DNA from: Gymnothorax reevesii
Lineage: Eukaryota > Chordata > Actinopteri > Anguilliformes > Muraenidae
DNA: 64,000 nucleotides
Direction: 5' to 3'
Assembly: GCA_029721435.1 (NCBI GenBank)
Contig: CM056583.1
Coordinates: 58,928,120 to 58,992,119, forward strand
Shown piece by piece: positions 40,291-52,479 of the stretch (its first letter is position 1; every line of letters starts with the position of its first letter). Below the pieces are notes generated by a model that did not search any database, was not told the origin of the DNA, and saw only the letters and a list, made by a program, of their open reading frames with translations. The position numbers and the translations under genes were made by a program.

Positions 40291-41245
40291 ATAGGGGAAC
40301 TGATTGCAGTAAGCCTACATGGGAAAATAGTTTTAAAAATTTAAGAAAAAAGTTTCCCAATGTAAAATTGCAAAGAATTTGGGGAGTTTTTACTTTATGA
40401 TACAAAATATAATTTAAAGATTCAGAGAATCTGGAGAAATCTCTGTATGCAAGGGGCATGGCCGAGAACAAATATTGAATGGCCACGAGCTTCAGGGCGT
40501 CAGGTGGCACTGCATTAAAAAGTCAGGTTTCTGTCATGGAATTCACTGCACGGGCTCAGGAACACATCTGTCAACTATTGTTTGTGAATGGAGCGAGTCA
40601 CTGCATCCACAAATACAAGTTAAAACCTTGCCATGTAACCATGTGTAACATAAATCCGGAAATGCTGTCGCCTTTACTGGGCCCAAGCTCGATTAAGGTG
40701 GACAGAAGCAAAGTAGAAAACTACCTTGAGGTGTAACTGATCAAAATGTGAAATCCTTTTTTCATGGAATCGTGGAAGCTGCATCCTCTGGGCCAAAGAG
40801 CAGAGGGACTATCTGGCTCATAATCAGCACAGAGGTTCAAAAGCCAACATTCATGATAGTATGGGGGTGCATTAAAGCACATGGAATGGATAACTTGCAC
40901 ATGTGTGAAGACACCATTAAGGCTGATAAATATATATTAGTTTTAGACCAACATATACTGCCAACCAGTGTTTTTTGAGGAATGCCTTGCTTATTTCTGC
41001 AAAACAATGCCAACCACCTTTTTCTGCACATATTTCAATTACATGGCTCCGTGGTAAAAGAGTCTGAGTGCAGAACTGGCCTGCCTGTAGTCCAGACCTG
41101 TCATGCACTGAGAATGTTTGGTGCCTTATGAAACCAGAAATATGACACAGGGGGCCGCAAAGTGTTGACACTCAAAATCCTGCATTAAGAAAGAATAGGG
41201 AAATATTTCGCTTTCAGAACTACAGCAACTGGTCTCCTCAGTTCC

Positions 41246-41560
41246 CAAATACCAAGGCTTGTCACTGGGGCAGTACCCTGAAAGTACTGATGTTGTACCT
41301 TAGAAGTGGGTTTTCATTTGTTTTGGAACATAAAAGTACCTTTAAGACCCTAAAAAGGTTCACACAGGTTCCTTGAGATCCTAAAATTAGCCCTAGAGGG
41401 TACATAAGTGCTGAATGTACCTTGGGGAACAGAAATGGACTCCTGCTGAACCTCTATTTCTGAGAGTGTACCATAAAGTGCACCATAAAAAACAGTGGTA
41501 ACAAATGGCTAACTAGCTGGAGTAAACCATGAGAGAAGTATTACAGTTATACTGTAACAA
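41246..41560. repeat. Interspersed repeat with CACTGGGGCAGTACCCT
   Basis: Contains CTTGTCACTGGGGCAGTACC near the left and GAGGGTACATAAGTGC further on, phrases of a common fish non-autonomous repeat. Ends are not resolved. Confidence 0.4.
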
Positions 41561-42344
41561 AATGCAGTACCGGTATTGTGAAAAGTATTTGCCCCCTCGC
41601 AATCTCTTCTATTCTAAAATATTCGTCACACTCTGTTTCAGACCCACAAACTAATTTGAATTTTAGACAAAGATAACCCAAGTAAACTCAAAATGCAGCT
41701 TTTAAATGATGATTTTATTTAATTTGGAAAAAAGCAATCCAAACCTACCTAGCGCTACGTGAATAAGTAATTGCCCTCTTAGTGACTAAATCCAGCAGTT
41801 AAACAACTTCAATTAATAATTGGTTTCAGTTTTACTAAACACACCCAGGCATGATTACTGCCAGCCCAGTTCAGTCTAAACATCATATTAATTGCCTGTC
41901 TAGCAATATGAAGTAGGCAAAGGTAGCAAATGATGCTGCAATTTTAATAAATTCAAGAGTAGAATGAGAAACAAAGCCGTTAACATCGATCGGTCTGGAA
42001 AAGGTTACAAAGCCATTTCTAAGACTCCAGGACTCCAGCAAACCTGAGTGAGAGACGTTATCTTCAAATGAAGAAAAAATGAAACAGTGATGAGCCTTCC
42101 CAGGATTGGCCGGCCTGCCAAAATTCCTCCAAGGCCGCATCAACGACTCATTCAGGAGCTCACAAAAGAACCCAGACTAAAAGAACTGTTGGCCTCACTT
42201 GCTTCAGTTAAGGTCGGTGTTTACTATTACACAGCAAGAAACTGTGCAAAGATTGCATCTTTGGGAGAGCTGCTAGGCAAAAACCACTGCTAACTACAAA
42301 GAACTTAAAGGCTTGCCTCATATTTGCCAAAAAACATTTTGATG

Positions 42345-43146
42345 ATGTCATGGTTATGGTTTTTGGTCATGTTTATGTTCTAGTTCGGTGTTCATGATTT
42401 TGTCTTTCATTTATTCTTTTTGGTCATTGTAATTCTCAGGTTTTTAGTTCATTCCATCTCTCACTTCCATTGCACTTGTCTCCCCTGTCTTGTGATCTTG
42501 TTGGTTCAGTCCGTCTTCCCGGTTTGCGTGCTCACTTATTTCGGGTGATTTAAATGAATTCCAGTGTTTAATATATTCCTTCGATTCTCACTTACTTCCT
42601 TTTGTCTTACTGTTCTGATTACTAACATTACAAATCTAACATTTGTATTTTGTATCATAGTCTACTAACACAACTAATCCATGTATATAGATTACTAACT
42701 TACTAACGAGCACTCTACTTAAATCTGTAAAGTTGCACTGCTACTAATTTATTCTAATTCCCTCTCAGCAATCGCTCTGTTCTAGTCTCCACCTCTTGCT
42801 CAGCTGTACCTGTCTCCCCCTGTGTTTCTGTGAGATCTCTCGCACGTGCTTAATTACTTCCCTGCACTCGTTATCTGTGCACTTTAGAACTCCTTGACCG
42901 GAGCTGTTTAAATGTCATAGGCTGTCCGTGTCTTGACTTTCGCCAATTTTCGTGGTTAGGCTTTCCCTCATGTGATTCTCCCGCTGTAATCAGTCTAATC
43001 CAGTTCACCTGTTCCCTGCGTAGCATGTGACTTCTCTCTGGTCTATTTAAGCAGTCTTTTCACAGCCAGGACTTGGACCTCATTAAAGGCATACGTCTTT
43101 GGATTTGTCTCTCGCATGTGGTTCCTGAACTGTACCTCACAGATCC
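42345..43146 (+). mobile_element. Solo gypsy-like LTR nested in the Tc1 element
   Basis: Begins TGTCATGGTTATGG and ends GTACCTCACA, the TG..CA form of an LTR. A TATA-like TCTATTTAAGCAGTC (about 43040) sits 3' of the middle, as expected for an LTR promoter. No internal gag or pol region is present. It is homologous, in reverse, to about 59757-60615. Confidence 0.6.
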
Positions 43147-43727
43147 CCCCCCCCCCCCCCCAAGACTTGTCGGATGATATTCTTTGAGTTAAAAGTGGAA
43201 CTTTTTGGAAGAAATGGGTCCCCTTACATCTAGTGTTAAGATGACACAGCATTCTAGAATAAGCAATCATGTCAACAGTCAAACACAGGTGGTAGTGTGG
43301 TCTGGGGTTAGGTAGCTGCTTAAGGATCTAGGTGACTTGCCAGAGTTGATGGAAACATGAATTTTGCTCACTAACAAAAAATCCTGAAGGAAACGGTCTG
43401 GTGCTCAGTTTGACCTAAAGCTCAACAGCAGTTGGGTTTCAGGACAATGATCCAAAGCACAGAAGCAATTCCTCCATTAAATGGCTCAAAAGAAACAAAA
43501 TTAAGGTTCTGAAGTTGAGTCTTGTTTAAGTCCTGGCATAAAATTGAGATGCTGTGGCATGACCTTTTAAAAGGCACTTCATGAACTTAAGCCGTACAGT
43601 GTGGCTTCCTGAAAACAATTCTGCAAAGGAAAGTAGGCCAAATTCCTCCACAGCAATGTAAAAAAACTCATTGCCAGTTATTGGAAACATTTGAAGTTGT
43701 TTCAGTTGCTGCCACCAAGGGTGGCAC

Positions 43728-43796
43728 AACCAGTTTAAGGTTGGGTTAGGTTGGGTTAGGTTGGGGGTTGGGGGTGGGGGGGGGGGGGGGGGGGTG
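43728..43796. repeat. TTAGG-rich then poly-G tract
   Basis: Tandem GGTTGGGTTAGGTTGGGTTA passes into an uninterrupted G run of about 20. Likely expanded low-complexity DNA; length may be unreliable in assembly. Confidence 0.8.
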
Positions 43797-44679
43797 CAAT
43801 CATTTTTTGACATGGTGATGTAAGTTTTACATTTCTCTTTACCTTCAATATGCAAAATTATCATTTAAAAACTGAAGTTTATATTTACTCATGTCTTTGT
43901 CATGTTGAATGATCTGAAACATTTAAAGGCACACTTCTCTGATACATAGGTAAATGCAAATGAACAGTGTCAAATTTTGGTAAATCTTGCCTGGACTGAA
44001 AATTCTGTTCATTCATCAGAAATTATCCACTGGACAACACGTTTCGCGTCATCAGGTGGACAAATACAGTCTTGTGGGAGGTTGATCAAACCACAGATTG
44101 TCTTATTTTTAGAAACTTTAGAATCCTGAATAAAAACTAGAATAAATCACTAAAGCTAGCTGAGTGGGACTTACATCTCTGGTAGAATAAGTGCAGTAGC
44201 AACAGTGTTACTTCTTACATGGCTGTATTGAATAGCTTATGAAATTGTACGATACACATTTTCATTTGAGACCCAAACTATCTTAGCACTTAGCAACACT
44301 TGCATAGCCAGAACTGAGGATTGGGTCGGCACAAAACCTTCCATTAAAGTAATTATCAGTCCTGACTTGTTCTCAATCATTTTTCCTAATTAACCATATT
44401 CACTCTGAAAACACTTCACACTATCAGGTGCGGCAAGTTCCCCCCATTATGGTAAGATGACAATTATTCATTTGGAGACGCAGTTTGGCCATTTCAATTA
44501 GCCTTATTCAAATTACACAAAGGTGCTTTTTTTAAAGTAGTCCAGTATTCTATCTAATATATCTACTTTTTTCTTTGATTTAATTTTAACAATCATAAGG
44601 TGCAGGTTGGAATGGAATCGCCTGATTTACCAATAAGGTAGTGCGAAAGTTCCATAACAGTCAATTAAATTCAAAGTAG

Positions 44680-45640
44680 GCTACTTTATTTTTCCGTTAG
44701 GAACTTCACATGTGGAATAGAGTATCAGGATGCGTTCCCACACCATATACAGCATCGTCACACTCATTCACATATACAATCTCTTCATCACAACAGCATC
44801 ATCACACGCGCAAACACACACACTTTCCCAGCCACTCCTGGAAAACATTACTAGAATAACAATCTGCATAGCCATTAAGAAAAAGGGCGGACACAATAAA
44901 TAGTGCATTGAGACAAACGCATGGCAGGTTAAAAATTTAGATGAAAATCTAATTCCACAATTGTAGATCAATGAATAGTCCAAGAGGGAAAGGTGCCAGA
45001 GTGTAGGGGTGTAAACAGGGTTGCTCAGTCATTTAAGGGTCTGATGGATTTAGGAACGAAGCTTGTTAGGGCTCTGTTGGTCCTTAAAGAGAGAGAGAGA
45101 GAGAGAGATCTGAATCTGTGACATGATAACAAAAGGCAATAGAGGCTGTTAAGATTATGTGTGAGGTCCTGCACAATTTGTGTTGCTTGTTTCTTAGTCC
45201 TATTATAGTAGATGCTGGTAAGTGATTCCTGCTCCAGTCTTATTATTTTGCTGCTCAGGGTGATGATCTTGCGCAGTAGATTCCAGAGACAGTTGGGGAG
45301 TGGACCAAACCAGGCTGTGAGATTGAAGGAGATAATGGATTCAATGAAACATCTGTAGAAAGCTGTGAGGACTGTTTGATGGACCTGTAGTCTGCAGAGC
45401 TTGCATAGAAAAAAAGAGACGCTGCTATCACTTCGAGTAGATAATGTCAGTATTGCATTAAAAATTGAGTTTGTGGTCCAGTATTGGCCCCAGATAACTG
45501 TACTGGTTCACTCTCTCTATTGACTGGTTGTCAACAGAGAGGGTAAGGATAATAGATGGTGCCTTACTGAAGTCAATTAGCAGTCCACTGCTTACACCAG
45601 TCAGCAAACCAGACCAGTTCAGGCTGCAGCAGGTCCAGTG
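44680..45640 (-). mobile_element. LINE 3' end (reverse-transcriptase C-terminal remnant)
   Basis: Minus-strand translation gives separated but recognisable pieces of a fish non-LTR retrotransposon: VDFRKAPSIILTLSVDN, VNQYSYLGPILD, FNLTAWFGPLPNC and LLRKIITLSSKIIRL. Stops interrupt it and the 5' part is missing. A (GA)n run lies at about 45089-45112. Confidence 0.65.
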
Positions 45641-45649
45641 AGTTGGCTT

Positions 45650-46146
45650 ACCTTTCAGAAAGCATAGGCCTATTTTTGAGTAAATTATCTTTCTGAACTT
45701 AAATTATGCTGTTAATTAATCACCCTTAGATTGCATTAAAAATAAAACTGTCTTTAATTGCCAATTAATTATTTTTATCATTGGACAACACATCAATAAA
45801 GGAAAATGACCCAGAATAAGTCAGCACTAGTAATTATTACAAAGGTATGTTCTGCGTCCATCCAATTTTCAGTACTGGGAAAGCAATGGACCCATTCTGG
45901 TTATTGTAGGTTTCCCACCTTTTATGCAAAACTTAATACCACAGCCCTTCACCTCCTATTTTCTCAGGTCATGAAGCACCAATTTCAGTTTTTTTTTTTT
46001 TTTGCCTTTCTACCACATATAAAAGCAAAGTTCAATGAAAGGACCATTTTTTCCAGTGATATAATACTTGGCTACTTTGAAAATGACAAATAAGCAAAAA
46101 TATGAGCAATCTGTAATGCAGCGTATACTTTTTTCACAGCACTGTA
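45650..46146 (+). mobile_element. Tc1-type right-end scrap
   Basis: The right end TTTTTTCACAGCACTGTAG (to about 46146), preceded by GACAAATAAGCAAAAATATG, is the terminal part of the Tc1 type seen at 6.1 and 27 kb. The remainder is unrecognisable. Confidence 0.45.
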
Positions 46147-47333
46147 GCTATTAAACCATAGAAAAACCATGGTCCAATATCCATTGCTCTATTTCTTCCA
46201 AAACAAAAACATTGTTACAAAAGTAGAATATAGATTGTTTACCATAGTAAAACCATGGGTATTTTTTTTTGCAAGGAATCACTGCTGTGCTACTAAATTT
46301 GATTTGAGGGACCTGTAACTTTTTGTTCTTGGTTTGGCATTTGTTTTAGTGTAACTGAAACAAGAAAAAAACTCTTACAGATGTGGAACTCAGACACTGA
46401 GTGAATGTCCAAAACAACATAGGTAATTACAGTGTGGGCACACTTGATTTATTGTTTGCACAAAGACATACTTAGCAATAATATTCAGGGAGAATACACC
46501 AGACAATTAAAAATTAATTCAGTACAAATCATAACACATGTATTAAAAGCCCTAGTCTCTTATTTACAGAGTATTACTTTTTGTGCAGTGAATATCAAAA
46601 CATGGATTTTTCTTTTCTTTTGTTCAATTTTTGAAGTGAGAAGGCAATCCCTTTACAGCCAAACCTGAGGACAGAATTAAATCCCATTTGGCTAATGTAA
46701 GCATTGCTTCGTTACAATTAAAAAACCATAGGCCAATGCATGAAACACAGACATTCAGATATCCTGAGCACGGATTAGTGTTCCCGTTCCCACCTTCATT
46801 TCTCGGTAACATAGCTGCTGCACATAATCAATCCTTTATAGCATGAGCATTCGCCGTTTTAAAAAGTAGTGCTGCATCATATCGTGGCAATTCTTCTAAA
46901 CCTGCTGACCGCAAGAGAGCCAAGCAATTTGATAGAACTTATCGATCTGCTAAAACATATACAACAGCTAGACAACTAATATATAATTGGTTTTACAGAC
47001 GAAAAGTGCGTTTACAGGGAGCATTCTCCTCAAATTCCAAAGAACAATTGCAAAGGGCAGGCGTAACCAGAACACAGTAAATCTTGCTTAGTTACGTCAA
47101 CATCACAAAGTCTCCAATACCTTAAAACTGGAAACGGGGGTCGCGACCAGCTAAGGCTCATAGACCAACTTCTATGTCCACTTTTAATCAAAATTCCAAT
47201 GGTATTTTAGCACGTTTAGTCTCTTGATTTATTAGCAAACAAAACGTTAAAACTGTATCTGAGCCTGAGATATCAGTTTCTTCAAGCAATAGCAACAGTC
47301 TATAAAAGTTCACAATTTTGTTCGGATTTGATT
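46147..47333 (-). other. Downstream flank and 3' UTR of the claudin gene
   Basis: No repeat ends recognised. On the minus strand, AATAAA signals lie at 47228-47233 (about 100 nt past the stop) and 46448-46453 (about 880 nt past). Either could end the claudin transcript. A short CCATGG-rich stretch (46150-46260) echoes one at 38520-38600. Confidence 0.45.
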
Positions 47334-48110
47334 TCACAAATCGGCATCGTAGGGTCTGCCGCCGAAGGATGAGTCGTTAGAACGATTTCCTGCGGTCTTG
47401 GCCCGGGGGAAGTCAGCGTCGTCCATCGAATCTCTGGAATAGGGGACGCTGCTGGCGGTACTCCTGCTCCGGCTGATGCTAGGCACCTCGACTCTTCTGG
47501 ATAATGGGTATTTCGTGTGTTTGAACTCAGTCTTGGGTTCGGATGGGGTTTCACCCCTGTTCTTTCCGCCACAACACGAGCACATCACAATGACCATCGC
47601 GGCACCGGCGAGAACTTCCATGATGCCCCCGATGTAACCCAGCACAATGGAAAAGCCCACCTGCACATTACTGCCGGTGGCTGGGATGGTTTTGAAAATG
47701 TGGGTGTACCAAGCAATTGGAATTATGGTCATAACGCCCGAAAGGAAGATCAAGATTCCGCCTAACCCGGCAACAGTGAAGTTCGGTCGCTCTTTCCAGC
47801 ATCTGACCCCAGGAGTGGCCACAGCCAGGCCAAGTAACGTGACCAGTAAAGATGCAACCATTAAACCCTGTGCTACAGGGATGATCTGGTGATTGAAGTA
47901 TTCATCGTCTCGCTGATTACACTCTATTTCCCGCGACGTCTCAAAAGCTCTGCATATATCCCAGATTCCTTGTTGCAAAATGAGATCTTCAGGCTCGGTC
48001 AAGAAGCCTCTGACCTCTCTCCAGTTCGGGGCAACTGTGCTTGCAAGGTCCAAGACCCATCCGCACGGTGACAAGACCAGGCCAAATATCAGCATGCCCG
48101 GTGTGCGCAT
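47334..48110 (-). CDS. cldn23: Claudin-23-like tight-junction protein, intronless
   Basis: 258 residues from ATG at 48110. Upstream in-frame TTG codons are ignored because MRTP...GLVLSPCG aligns with the claudin-23 N-terminus. Claudins are four-pass membrane proteins whose first extracellular loop sets paracellular barrier or pore selectivity. Visible: TM1 about 7-25, the claudin signature W30, G48-I-W50, C53 and C64, TM2 about 78-98, PGVRCW just after it, TM3 about 113-134, TM4 about 152-177, then a C-terminal tail of about 80 residues rich in Ser and Arg (SISRSRSTASS) ending YDADL. The long tail and intronless form fit claudin-23. GIW replaces the usual GLW, a mild change also found in relatives. 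The CSCC after TM4 is a likely palmitoylation site. Which fish paralogue (a or b) cannot be told. Confidence 0.93.
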   Translation of the reverse strand: MRTPGMLIFGLVLSPCGWVLDLASTVAPNWREVRGFLTEPEDLILQQGIWDICRAFETSREIECNQRDDEYFNHQIIPVAQGLMVASLLVTLLGLAVATPGVRCWKERPNFTVAGLGGILIFLSGVMTIIPIAWYTHIFKTIPATGSNVQVGFSIVLGYIGGIMEVLAGAAMVIVMCSCCGGKNRGETPSEPKTEFKHTKYPLSRRVEVPSISRSRSTASSVPYSRDSMDDADFPRAKTAGNRSNDSSFGGRPYDADL

Positions 48111-49113
48111 TTTGGCAACGTGCAACAACTTTCCTGTGGTGCCTTAGAAGTACAGTGTGTGTCTCTCTACTAAAACCTGAAAGCCGCGTGTTAAAACCTC
48201 AAGGGGTGGCAACTTGGTAGTGCGGTCAGAATAGTAAGTCGTCGAAAACTTGCAGAGGTATCAGTTTACCCTGGGACAGCACACACCCATACCTGTTTGA
48301 CCGACGAAGTATCCAAATTATGTTGGCTGTTTGCGCGAGCGATTAAACCATACAGGTTTATATTTAGAACATATTATTTTCCAGAATACCTCGATATTTG
48401 TACGCTTAGACGGTCAATTTGCTTGAGCTGTATTTTCATCCCCCATATCATGTCAAACGTCCGCCTTTAGATTAATTCCGTAATGTTTTGATACCGATAC
48501 CTATTTGACTGTTACGCACCAGTTCCGACACATTGATAAATGTTAAAATAGCCTAATCTGCATTTGTTACCTGAGTTTTGCGCACTGTAAAAAAGTGGTG
48601 GGAGTTGGGGGGGGGGGTTGCATGGGCAACAATGCGAGGGCCTGCTTAAAATGAAAAGTACCCTGCGTTACGTAGGTGCGACGTAATTAAAAGTGATTGT
48701 TATGCTCCAGTTGTCTTGAACTTGAAGTCACTCAATAGACTGTTTTCAGGAAATGCTGAAAGCTTACATTCCTCAAATATCAAAGATGATCATCTTCATT
48801 TCTCAGGGTAGCAGCTTTTGGAATGCGGCTCTCCGAGTGGTGTAGTGCCGCTGACATCACTGCGAGATAGTTTCAGTTGCCACCCTTTTAGCTATTGTGG
48901 TAGTTTCAGGCGCCACACCACCAGTACCTTTCACCGTGTGATCGCTTCACGGCGCTTACGTTTTTGTAGCTCTTAAGTCGTTTCTGGGTGTAAAGTATGG
49001 ATCTGATGTGAAGTGTGACATGTTTTCTTCCTCCCGCATACAGAGAAATCTGATCCCACGAATTAGTTCCACTTCCCGAATAAATGTTTGTTGGTAAATC
49101 CAGGTGATTGTTA
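48111..49113 (-). promoter_or_regulatory. Upstream flank of the claudin gene
   Basis: Probable 5' UTR and promoter of the minus-strand claudin gene. A weak TATA-like AAATATAAAC lies on the minus strand at about 48357-48366, some 250 nt above the start codon. A poly-G tract is at 48608-48618. No transposon ends seen. Confidence 0.4.
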
Positions 49114-51128
49114 CCATCAACTTCAATTTCAGAAGAATTGGAACAATGTGTAAAATATAAATACAAAGGAAAGCAGGAATTAGCTGATCCCGTTTGAATT
49201 GGATTTAAAATTACAAAAAAGGAAACCCAAAATCAGTAACGTTATAACTCATTGTCTCTGATGTTTTTGAAAATAATTGCTATTTCAAAATTTGATATCT
49301 TCAACAAGTTCCAATGAAGTTAGAACAAGAGCATGTTGACCGTTGTTTAACCCGTTAACTGTCACTGGGCCCTAATTAATTTTCAAACAAATTTTTAATC
49401 CTTCATTTGTAAACTATGACTTAAATCCTCAACCAATCCAGGCAAACGATATACCATTTGAAAGCTTAGATGCTCAGGATTTCATTTTTGCCCACCTATT
49501 TGCCCCATGTCAGTCATAACAAATGCAATAAATCAATTTCTGAACATAGACACCACTTGAATGCAATGAAACTTGTCAGTCCTCATCATCAAAGTTGTGT
49601 TGTGATGGTCACACCATGTGTTATTTGTTCCATTTGGTCTTGTTCGAAAGCTAAGAACCTGTGCAATCAAGGTATCCATGTTGTGTGTCCTAAAATTGAA
49701 GATTAAGCTGCATATTTTGTGTGAATACTCATAACAACAACAACAACAGACACGCAGTATTTTGTGTAATAGAACCATTGTATGTGGGAGCAGTGAACAT
49801 TTGAAATGTGGTATACCAATCCGGGCCAAATGTAAGAAAATGCAGGTGACAGTTAAGAGGTTAACATCTCTTCTCCTTTCAATAATCCTAACTAGTTGTT
49901 TTGGAACTGAGAGCACTATTTGGTTTAGTTTCAAAAGCAGAATTTGTCCCCCTTCTTATCTGATATTACACTTTAGTTTGTCGACACTCTGGAAATCTAC
50001 ACGAAGGTCAGTCTTGTACGTGCACTCTTGGATTACGAAGCCACACCGTTGTAATACATGCAGATTGTGGCTTGGCATTATCTCGCTGGAACAAGCAGGA
50101 GCATCCCTGAAAAAGACAACATCTGGAAGGCAGCAGATGTTGTTCCAATATGTACTGTATATCTATTCCTCTGCATCAATTACGACCTCAAAGATGTCTA
50201 AGTTGCCCATGCTGAGAGCACTTATGCAGCCCCAGACCATGACAGATGCTTTTAAACAGGTTGCTAATTACTGCAGGGTTGGTCCTACTCATCTTTGGCC
50301 TGGAGAAAACAATTTCCATTATTTCCAAAAACAATTAAAAAAAAGGCTCTTCAGACCACAGCACTTCTTTTTACTTTGCGCCAGTCTATTTTAGATGAAA
50401 TTAAGCCAGAGACAACGGTGGAGAGTGTTGGTATATAGGTTCCAGTTTGTGTAATAAAATGTTAACTTGCATTTGATGATGCCACAATGAATTGCGTTCT
50501 TTGGCACAGGTTTTTTGAAGTATCTGATAGCCCTTATAGTTATGTTCATCTCAGATGTATATCGATGCTGTCTGAGGGCTGAAAGGTCGCGAGCAGCCTT
50601 GTCATTTACGCATGAGATTTATCATATTTCTTTTGATTCTTCAAATCTTTTCACCGTATCCTGGACTTTGGATGGTGAAATCCTCAAATTTTATGCAATT
50701 GCACGTTGAGAAGCATTGATCTTAAACTGCTATTTGTTCCCACAGCTTTTGGAAAATAGCAAGCCTCTTTCCATCTTGTTGGTAAACGACCATGCCTTTT
50801 GTGACTGCTCATTTTATACCCAGTCATAATTCAATCACTTGTTGTCTATTTACCTGTTGAATGTCCCAATAAGATGTTTTTATGAAGATTCCAAAACTTT
50901 TCCTTTTGATTCCCCGGTCCCAATTATTTTGGAACATTTTGCTAGCATCAGATTCAGAATTCTCAAATATTTGCAAAAATGAATGCAGTTGACGAGGTGA
51001 AACCATGAAACTTAAAACAGTCTTTCTTTGTGCTGTTTTCAACCAAATGTAGGACAGAGAGAATTTACCGATTCCTTTATTCTGTTTGTATTTGCATTTT
51101 AAAAACTGTCCCAATTCTTCTGCACACC
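49114..51128 (-). mobile_element. Old Tc1/mariner-type element, heavily decayed
   Basis: Left part CTTCAATTTCAGAAGAATTG and right part ACTGTCCCAATTCTTCTGC resemble the AATTCC-type terminal repeats of the 24.1- and 61.1-kb elements. Minus-strand similarity to the transposase body is visible around 50030-50420 (CACACCGTTGTAATACATGC, CAGACCACAGCACTTC). A 210-codon plus frame inside (49762-50394) is antisense to it. An (AAC)n run lies at about 49733-49748. Confidence 0.6.
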
Positions 51129-51392
51129 AGCTGTCACAGCCACATTGGTTGTCCTCTGGTACAGTGAGTACACATTTCTGCTGCTCAGGGAGTAGAGATA
51201 CCTTTGGGGTAGGAGTGTTGTCAAAAATGATCTCGACACAAAATGAGAGAAAATGAGGGTAAATTAATAATTATTTATGGCTTTAAAACATATATTTTTT
51301 GATGGCTACATACAGGATGTAAACACAGCAGTAACTACAATTTTAATTTTTTCATTGCCTTAATTGGCTAAACCTGCAATGCTACTTCTCTA

Positions 51393-52375
51393 CAAACCTC
51401 AATTCCAATGAAGTTGGGACGTTGTGTAAAACGTGAATAAAAACAGAACATAAAGATTTGCAAATCCTTTTCGACTTATATTCAATTGAGTGCACTTCAA
51501 AGACAAGATATTTAATGTTTAAACTGATAAATTTTATTGTTATTTTGGAAATACTCACTCATTTTGATGCCTTTTTGATGCCTGCAACACATTCCAAAAA
51601 AGCTGGGACAGGGGCAACGAAAGACCGGGAAAGTTGAGGAATGCTCAAAAAACACCTGTTCGGAACATTCCTCAGGTGAACAGGTCAAGTGGAAACAGGT
51701 GAGTGTCATGATTAGGCATTAAAGGAGCATTTCTGAGAGGCTCTGAGAGGCAAGGTTCACCACTTTGAGAATAACTGTGCAAGCAAATAGTCAAACAGTT
51801 TAAGAGCAATGTTTCTCAGTGTACAATTGCAAGGAATTCAGGGATTTCGTCATCTACAGTCCATTATATCATCGAAAGATTCAGATAATTTGGAGAAATC
51901 TCTACACGTAAGTGGCAAGGCCGAAAACCAACATTGAATGCCCGTGACTGCTGGTCCCTCAGGCGGCACTGCATTAAAAACTGACATCATTCTGTAAGGG
52001 ATATTACCATGTGGGCTCAGGAAAACCTCAGAAAACCATCGTCAGTTAATACAGTTTGTCACTACATCTACAAGTGCAGGTTAAAACTCTACTATGCAAA
52101 GCGAAAGCCATATATCAACAATTCCCAGAAATGTCGCCGGCTTCTCTGGGCCTGAGCTTATTTGAGATGGACTGACGCAAGGTGGAAAAGTGTTCTGTGG
52201 TCTGACGAGTCCACATTTCATATTGTTTTTGGAAATGATGGATGTTGTGTCCTCTGGGCTAAAAAGGAAAAGGACCATCCAGATTGTTTTCAGCCCAAAG
52301 TTCAAAAGCCAGGATCTGTGATGGTATGGGGATGTGTTAGTGCCCATGGCATTTGTCGACTCAGAAACCATTCCA
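51393..52375 (+). mobile_element. Tc1/mariner-type element, 3'-truncated
   Basis: After TA (51391-51392) it starts CAAACCTCAATTCCAATG, identical to the end of the 61.1-kb element. The plus-strand transposase part reads RLKLYYAKRKPYIN, LRWTDARWKSVLWSDESTF, holding the first catalytic Asp, and PGSVMVWGCVSAHGI. It stops abruptly near 52375. Confidence 0.75.
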
Positions 52376-52479
52376 CTTTCTCCTTTTACTGTTCTGTGGT
52401 TAATGTAAATAAAACAATAACTGCTGCTTCTGCCTGCGGCATATTTCACCAAAATGCAATTTCACAATGAGTCTGTTTT

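Larger units (their letters stand above)
38711..41245 (+). mobile_element. Tc1/mariner-type element split by a nested insertion
   Basis: The left end CAACCCCATTTCTGAAAAAG (38711) runs to about 38790; the body resumes at about 40295 (AATTGCAAAGAATTTGGGG) and continues to about 41245. Plus-strand transposase traces include IVWGCIKAHGMDNLHMCED (40855-40915). The inserted block is an X-Tc1-X arrangement, listed separately. The right end is lost to another repeat. Confidence 0.65.
41564..43940 (+). mobile_element. Tc1-type transposon, decayed, with a solo LTR inside
   Basis: Left end GTGAAAAGTATTTGCCCCC at about 41577. The body has GTCTGGAAAAGGTTACAAAG and CCTTCCCAGGATTGGCCGG, then breaks at 42345. 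It resumes at about 43160 (CAAGACTTGTCGGATGATAT) and runs to GATCTGAAACATTTAAAGGC at about 43930. It is the same family as the 27-kb copy. The transposase is broken and the right terminal repeat is absent. Confidence 0.75.

Noticed and set aside
43526..43864. Proline-rich minus-strand ORF
   Set aside because: The proline run is the reverse of a poly-G tract in a decayed transposon.
48111..48128. Claudin start six codons further upstream
   Set aside because: The upstream codon is TTG; the ATG at 48110 aligns with the family N-terminus.
49762..50394. 210-codon plus-strand ORF
   Set aside because: It runs antisense through a decayed Tc1-type transposase and has no domain of its own.
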